From Azohydromonas lata NBRC 102462 (GTDB lineage: Bacteria; Pseudomonadota; Gammaproteobacteria; Burkholderiales; Burkholderiaceae_C), in assembly GCA_945878385.1 (NCBI GenBank), contig CAMCTE010000110.1:1-8810 (forward strand): a stretch of 8,810 bases of DNA, given 5' to 3'. Of this stretch, positions 6,232 through 8,810 are shown piece after piece. The position numbers and the translations under genes are program-made. Positions within the stretch are counted from its first letter, which is position 1, and every line of letters starts with the position of its first letter. The notes below the pieces were generated by a model. The model was not told the DNA's origin. It did not search any database and was given only the letters and a program-made list of their open reading frames with translations.

Positions 6232-7143
6232 ATGGAGCTTTTTCACACCGCATTTCGAGCCCTGGGCGGCCCCGGTGAGATCCACCTGGCCGCGCCCAAT
6301 GAGGCAGCGGCTCGCGCCGGGTTCCAAGCGGCCTTGGATGAAATCGACCGCGTCGAAATCAAATATTCGCGCTACCGGCCCGAAAGCCTGATCAGCCGCA
6401 TCAATACGGCTGCCGGCGGCGCACCGGTGGCCTGCGATGCCGAGACCGAAGGCCTGCTCGACTATGCCCATGCGCTGCATGCACAAAGCGCGGGCCGCTT
6501 TGACATCAGCAGCGGGGTGTGGCGGCGCGCCTGGAACTTTCGCGACCCTCAGGCCCGCATCCCCACGCGCGAAGAACTGTCGGCGCTGGCGCCGCTGGTG
6601 GGGTGGGGCCGTGTGGAGCGGACACCGGGCCACATCCGATTGCCACAGGCGGGCATGGAACTCGACTTCGGGGGCATCGGCAAGGAATACGCCGTGGACC
6701 GCTGCGCGGTGGTTTTGATGGAAGCCGGCACACGCCATGCCCTGATCAACCTGGCCGGTGATCTGCGGGCGATCGGCTCCAAGCCCGATGGCGGCCCTTG
6801 GCGCGTGGGCATTCAACACCCCAACCGCGCGGGCGAAGTGATGGCCGAACTGGAGTTGAAGGACGGGGCGCTGACCACCAGCGGCGACTACGAGCGCTGC
6901 ATCTGGCGTGAGGGCCGGCGGTACGGGCACCTGCTGGAGGCCCGCGGGGGCTGGCCCGTGCAACACTGGCGCAGCATCAGCGTGCGCGCACCCAGTGCCT
7001 TGCTGGCCGGGGGCCTGAGCACGGTGGCCATGCTGATGGAGGCCGAGGGCCTGGCCCTGCTGCAGGGCGCAGGCGTGGACTTCATGGCGGTGGACTCACA
7101 AGGCCAGGTGCACACCCGCGCGGGCACGCAGGCCCTGGGCTGA
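6232..7143 (+). CDS. apbE: ApbE-family FAD:protein FMN transferase
   Basis: A 303-residue enzyme expected to move FMN from FAD onto a Thr or Ser of a target protein, with Mg2+. Seen: FRALGGP (8-14, for the usual FxAMGT), KYSRYRPESLISRIN (44-58), LDFGGIGKEYAVDR (144-157), INLAGDLRAIG (172-182), LTTSGDYER (214-222), HLLEARGGWPV (233-243) and AGGLSTVAML (259-268). The usual HIIDPRTG reads HLLEARGG, and the usual ADALST reads AGGLST, so the metal-site Asp is Gly260 while T264 is kept. No signal peptide or lipobox is visible from this ATG or from an in-frame TTG at 6169, whereas many ApbE proteins are exported. No clear Shine-Dalgarno site is seen. It is the last gene of the operon, next to a DUF3570 protein with a flavinylation-like motif that may be its substrate (inference). 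Confidence 0.88.
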   Translation: MELFHTAFRALGGPGEIHLAAPNEAAARAGFQAALDEIDRVEIKYSRYRPESLISRINTAAGGAPVACDAETEGLLDYAHALHAQSAGRFDISSGVWRRAWNFRDPQARIPTREELSALAPLVGWGRVERTPGHIRLPQAGMELDFGGIGKEYAVDRCAVVLMEAGTRHALINLAGDLRAIGSKPDGGPWRVGIQHPNRAGEVMAELELKDGALTTSGDYERCIWREGRRYGHLLEARGGWPVQHWRSISVRAPSALLAGGLSTVAMLMEAEGLALLQGAGVDFMAVDSQGQVHTRAGTQALG

Positions 7144-7153
7144 GGCCCCTGCG
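7127..7153. terminator. Possible hairpin at the convergent ApbE/RfaH-like junction
   Basis: GGGC (7137-7140) and GCCC (7145-7148) form a short stem around TGAG, extended by CGCAG (7127-7131) with CTGCG (7149-7153) across a 5-base bulge. It covers the ApbE stop codon in the tail-to-tail junction. There is no T run on either side, so this is at best a weak or factor-assisted end signal. Confidence 0.25.
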
Positions 7154-7156
7154 GAA

Positions 7157-7693
7157 TCAACCGCGCACGAGACTGCCCGCGTCCACGGCCACCCGAACGG
7201 GCTTGCTCAGGATCTCCAGCAGGATGAGGGCGCGGTGCTCGCCGTCCACCCCCTGGTACAGCGCCTCCAGGCCCTTGAAAGGGCCCGCATTCACCGTGAC
7301 CGCATCTCCCGGCTCGAACAGATGCAAAGGGTCGAATTCGACTTCACGGGTGCGCAACCAATCGATCAACTCCGGCTGCACCCGTGCAGGCCGCCCACCG
7401 AACTGCACGAGTGTGCGCACCCCTAGGGTGGAGCGGATGGGTGCCCAGCTTCGGCCCTGCGAACTGCTGTCCAGGCGCACGAAGAGGTAACGGGCAAACA
7501 TAGGTTCATCAACCATCACCGCTTTGCCGCGCCGCGCCTTCTGAACCTTCAACAAAGGCAGATAGGCCTCGAAGCCCTGGCGCTCCAGGTTCTCCAGAGC
7601 CACCCGTTCCTTGCGGGGGTGGGTGTGCACCGCATACCAGCCCCAAACCGCAGAAGGGGACTGGGCAACCTCAGCAGATGCGGGCGCATTCAT
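7157..7693 (-). CDS. NusG/RfaH-family transcription antitermination factor
   Basis: A 178-residue NusG-type factor that would bind RNA polymerase through its N-terminal domain. The NGN domain starts at WGWYAVHTHPRKERVALENL (17-36), with QGFEAYLPLL (39-48), MFARYLFVRLD (65-75) and WAPIRSTLGVRTLVQFG (83-99); the last two blocks are more RfaH-like than housekeeping NusG. A KOW motif follows around 126-153 (FEPGDAVTVNAGPFKG at 126-141). The ATG at 7693 is preferred to an in-frame TTG at 7702, but neither has a clear Shine-Dalgarno site. Specialised NusG paralogs usually sit beside the long operons they control, often polysaccharide genes; none is visible here, and no ops-like element was seen. 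It stands alone, tail to tail with the ApbE gene. Whether it is a true RfaH orthologue cannot be told from this window, so no symbol is given. Confidence 0.88.
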   Translation of the reverse strand: MNAPASAEVAQSPSAVWGWYAVHTHPRKERVALENLERQGFEAYLPLLKVQKARRGKAVMVDEPMFARYLFVRLDSSSQGRSWAPIRSTLGVRTLVQFGGRPARVQPELIDWLRTREVEFDPLHLFEPGDAVTVNAGPFKGLEALYQGVDGEHRALILLEILSKPVRVAVDAGSLVRG

Positions 7694-7888
7694 AGGGTTC
7701 AAAAAGGGATGGGGCGTTCAGCGAGCCGGCACTGTATCCCAAGGTGTGCATTGCGCGACAATGTGCGGTGGGCGCGGTTGGCTGTTGAGGCAACCGCGTC
7801 CCGTACGCATCACGCCCTACGCGTTTGTTCATTTTTTGCTATTGGGCCAGGCGCGCATTTGCCTAGCGCCCATTAAACGGTATTCCCT
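7694..7888. other. Divergent intergenic region between the RfaH-like and NYN-domain genes
   Basis: A 195-base region. It contains a strong inverted repeat at 7770-7802, a shorter perfect one (CATTG at 7749-7753, CAATG at 7759-7763), and an AT-richer patch near 7820-7850. On the minus strand TTGTCG (7756-7761) with GATACA (7733-7738) at 17-base spacing is a weak promoter candidate for the RfaH-like gene. On the plus strand I see no convincing -35/-10 pair. No gene is evident. Confidence 0.5.
7770..7802. repeat. Strong inverted repeat/hairpin in the divergent gap
   Basis: CGCGGTTG (7773-7780) and CAACCGCG (7791-7798) are a perfect 8-base inverted pair around a 10-base loop. GGG (7770-7772) with CCC (7800-7802) extends the stem across a bulged T7799. 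No adjacent T run on either strand, so it fits an operator or leader hairpin better than a classical terminator. Either flanking gene could carry it in its leader. Confidence 0.5.
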
Positions 7889-8810
7889 ATGAGCGAAGAC
7901 GATTTCACCGGTTATGGACCGGATGATTCACGCACCCCTGCCCGCCACGGCGCTGAAGATTCCCGGCACCGTCATCCCCACAACCGCCACCCCGAACGCA
8001 ACGGGCCAGCGCGCGGCCCACGGGGACCCACGCATGCGGAACGCATGGTTGCCCTGGTGGACGCGCGCTTTTGGGCCTGGATGAACGACGACGATGCCGC
8101 CATGCCCCGCGGAGCCGAGGGCGCCCAGGAGGCTCTGCAGCAGTGGGCCCATCAGCATGGCATCCGGCTGATGAGGACGGTGTGGTACAGCGACCAGGAC
8201 AGCGGGCGCAGCGCCCCAGGTCTGCAGGCCCGCCGGGTGCCCTCCAATGCACAGGACCGCGGGGTGGCCATGCTGCGCGCCATGGCGCAGGACCTGGTGG
8301 CAACGGCTGAACACCGCGCCGTGGACCGCGTGCTGCTGGTCAGCGACGACGACCGGCTGCTGTTGGCCGTGGACGAAGCCCAGCGACGCGGCTTGATGGT
8401 GGACATGCTGGTGGACGCCGAATCGCAGGACCTCAAGGCGCTTCAGGACGATGAACCGAACTGGGCCAGCCTGCTCCAACTGGCCGACCGCCTGGTGGTG
8501 CTGGGCGGCACAGACTTGGTGGCCCGCAGCCAGCGCCCGCGAAGCGGCCAGCCCGACAGCCGCATGCGGCACGAGCCCCAATCGGCTGAAGCCAGCGGCA
8601 TCATCGAAGACGAGATCCTCACCTGGTGGGACGACGAAACACCTGACCAGCGCGACCATTGGCGCCAGGAGGTTCAAGCTTCGCGCGGCATTCCCCAGGA
8701 ATTGGACCGCCAGCTTCTGCTGCGCATCAGCCGCCGCCTGGGGCAAGCCTTGAGCCCGGCAGAGAAGTCAGCCATGCGCCAACAGGTGCGCCAACAGGTG
8801 ATGGGTGGCA
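7889..8810 (+). CDS. NYN-domain (PIN-like, putative RNase) protein, partial at right edge
   Basis: 307 residues are visible and the frame is still open at the window end. Residues 1-50 are charged and rich in His, Arg and Pro, probably disordered. Residues 52-176 resemble an NYN/LabA-type PIN-like fold: MVALVDARFWAWM (53-65) supplies the first acidic strand (D58), and DRVLLVSDDDRLLLAVDEAQRRG (split over 146-168) matches the LVSxDxDF...A..RG block, with D153-D155. The usual Asn after the first Asp is not seen, since the sequence reads VDARF. The C-terminal part has DEILTWWDDE (241-250) and GIPQELDRQLLLRI (267-280), predicted helical. Members of the fold are metal-dependent RNases. The start is the first ATG in frame after the gap; no good Shine-Dalgarno site is present. 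Family call is from pattern recognition only. Confidence 0.65.
   Translation, partial: MSEDDFTGYGPDDSRTPARHGAEDSRHRHPHNRHPERNGPARGPRGPTHAERMVALVDARFWAWMNDDDAAMPRGAEGAQEALQQWAHQHGIRLMRTVWYSDQDSGRSAPGLQARRVPSNAQDRGVAMLRAMAQDLVATAEHRAVDRVLLVSDDDRLLLAVDEAQRRGLMVDMLVDAESQDLKALQDDEPNWASLLQLADRLVVLGGTDLVARSQRPRSGQPDSRMRHEPQSAEASGIIEDEILTWWDDETPDQRDHWRQEVQASRGIPQELDRQLLLRISRRLGQALSPAEKSAMRQQVRQQVMGG
8777..8800 (+). repeat. Two tandem copies of a 12-base unit inside the NYN-domain gene
   Basis: CGCCAACAGGTG occurs twice back to back (8777-8788 and 8789-8800), in frame, encoding RQQV twice (residues 297-304). The copies are identical, including codons, which suggests a recent slippage duplication. Confidence 0.85.

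Noticed and set aside
5950..6966. 338-residue minus-strand open frame
   Set aside because: It is antisense to DUF3570 and ApbE, both supported by family motifs.
7157..7888. ops element for an RfaH-type factor
   Set aside because: I looked for GGCGGTAG-like sequence on both strands by eye and found no convincing match.
7928..8746. 272-residue minus-strand open frame
   Set aside because: It is antisense to the NYN-domain gene. The plus frame has the folded-protein features and starts cleanly after the intergenic gap.

Overview
This GC-rich window with tightly packed genes reads like a beta-proteobacterial chromosome, most likely order Burkholderiales (Comamonadaceae-like). That guess rests on protein character only: the NusG/RfaH-like factor, the NYN-domain protein and the TlpA/DUF4266/DUF3570/ApbE set all look like Burkholderiales versions from memory. 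No rRNA, tRNA, CRISPR array, insertion sequence or attachment site is visible.

Left block, minus strand (1 to 4128): an apparent three-gene operon read right to left. It encodes a DUF1800 lipoprotein, a Tat-exported DUF1501 protein (start overlaps the previous stop as ATGA), and, after 9 bases, an M10/serralysin-like zinc metalloprotease with an RTX-like N-terminal part. The protease is cut off by the window edge just at its Met-turn. A good sigma-70-type promoter with an A-tract upstream lies at 4157-4185 and would drive the block.

Middle block, plus strand (4324 to 7143): four genes encoding a TlpA-like exported thioredoxin (WCGPC), a small DUF4266 lipoprotein with a C-terminal GGGGCGCN tail, a DUF3570 protein that looks like an outer-membrane beta-barrel, and an ApbE-family FAD:protein FMN transferase. 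The first three genes overlap or touch; ApbE follows after 32 bases. The DUF3570 protein carries DAISGAS (residues 81-87), which matches the motif at which ApbE enzymes attach FMN in NqrC and RnfG. The most interesting reading is an envelope redox cassette in which ApbE flavinylates the DUF3570 protein and the thioredoxin services the CGC cysteines of the lipoprotein. This is inference from sequence.

Right block: a NusG/RfaH-type antiterminator on the minus strand (7157-7693) meets ApbE tail to tail with 13 bases between. A 195-base divergent gap with a strong inverted repeat separates it from a plus-strand NYN-domain (PIN-like) protein that runs off the right edge. No gene-free stretch exceeds 300 bases; the two largest gaps (4129-4323 and 7694-7888) are described as features.
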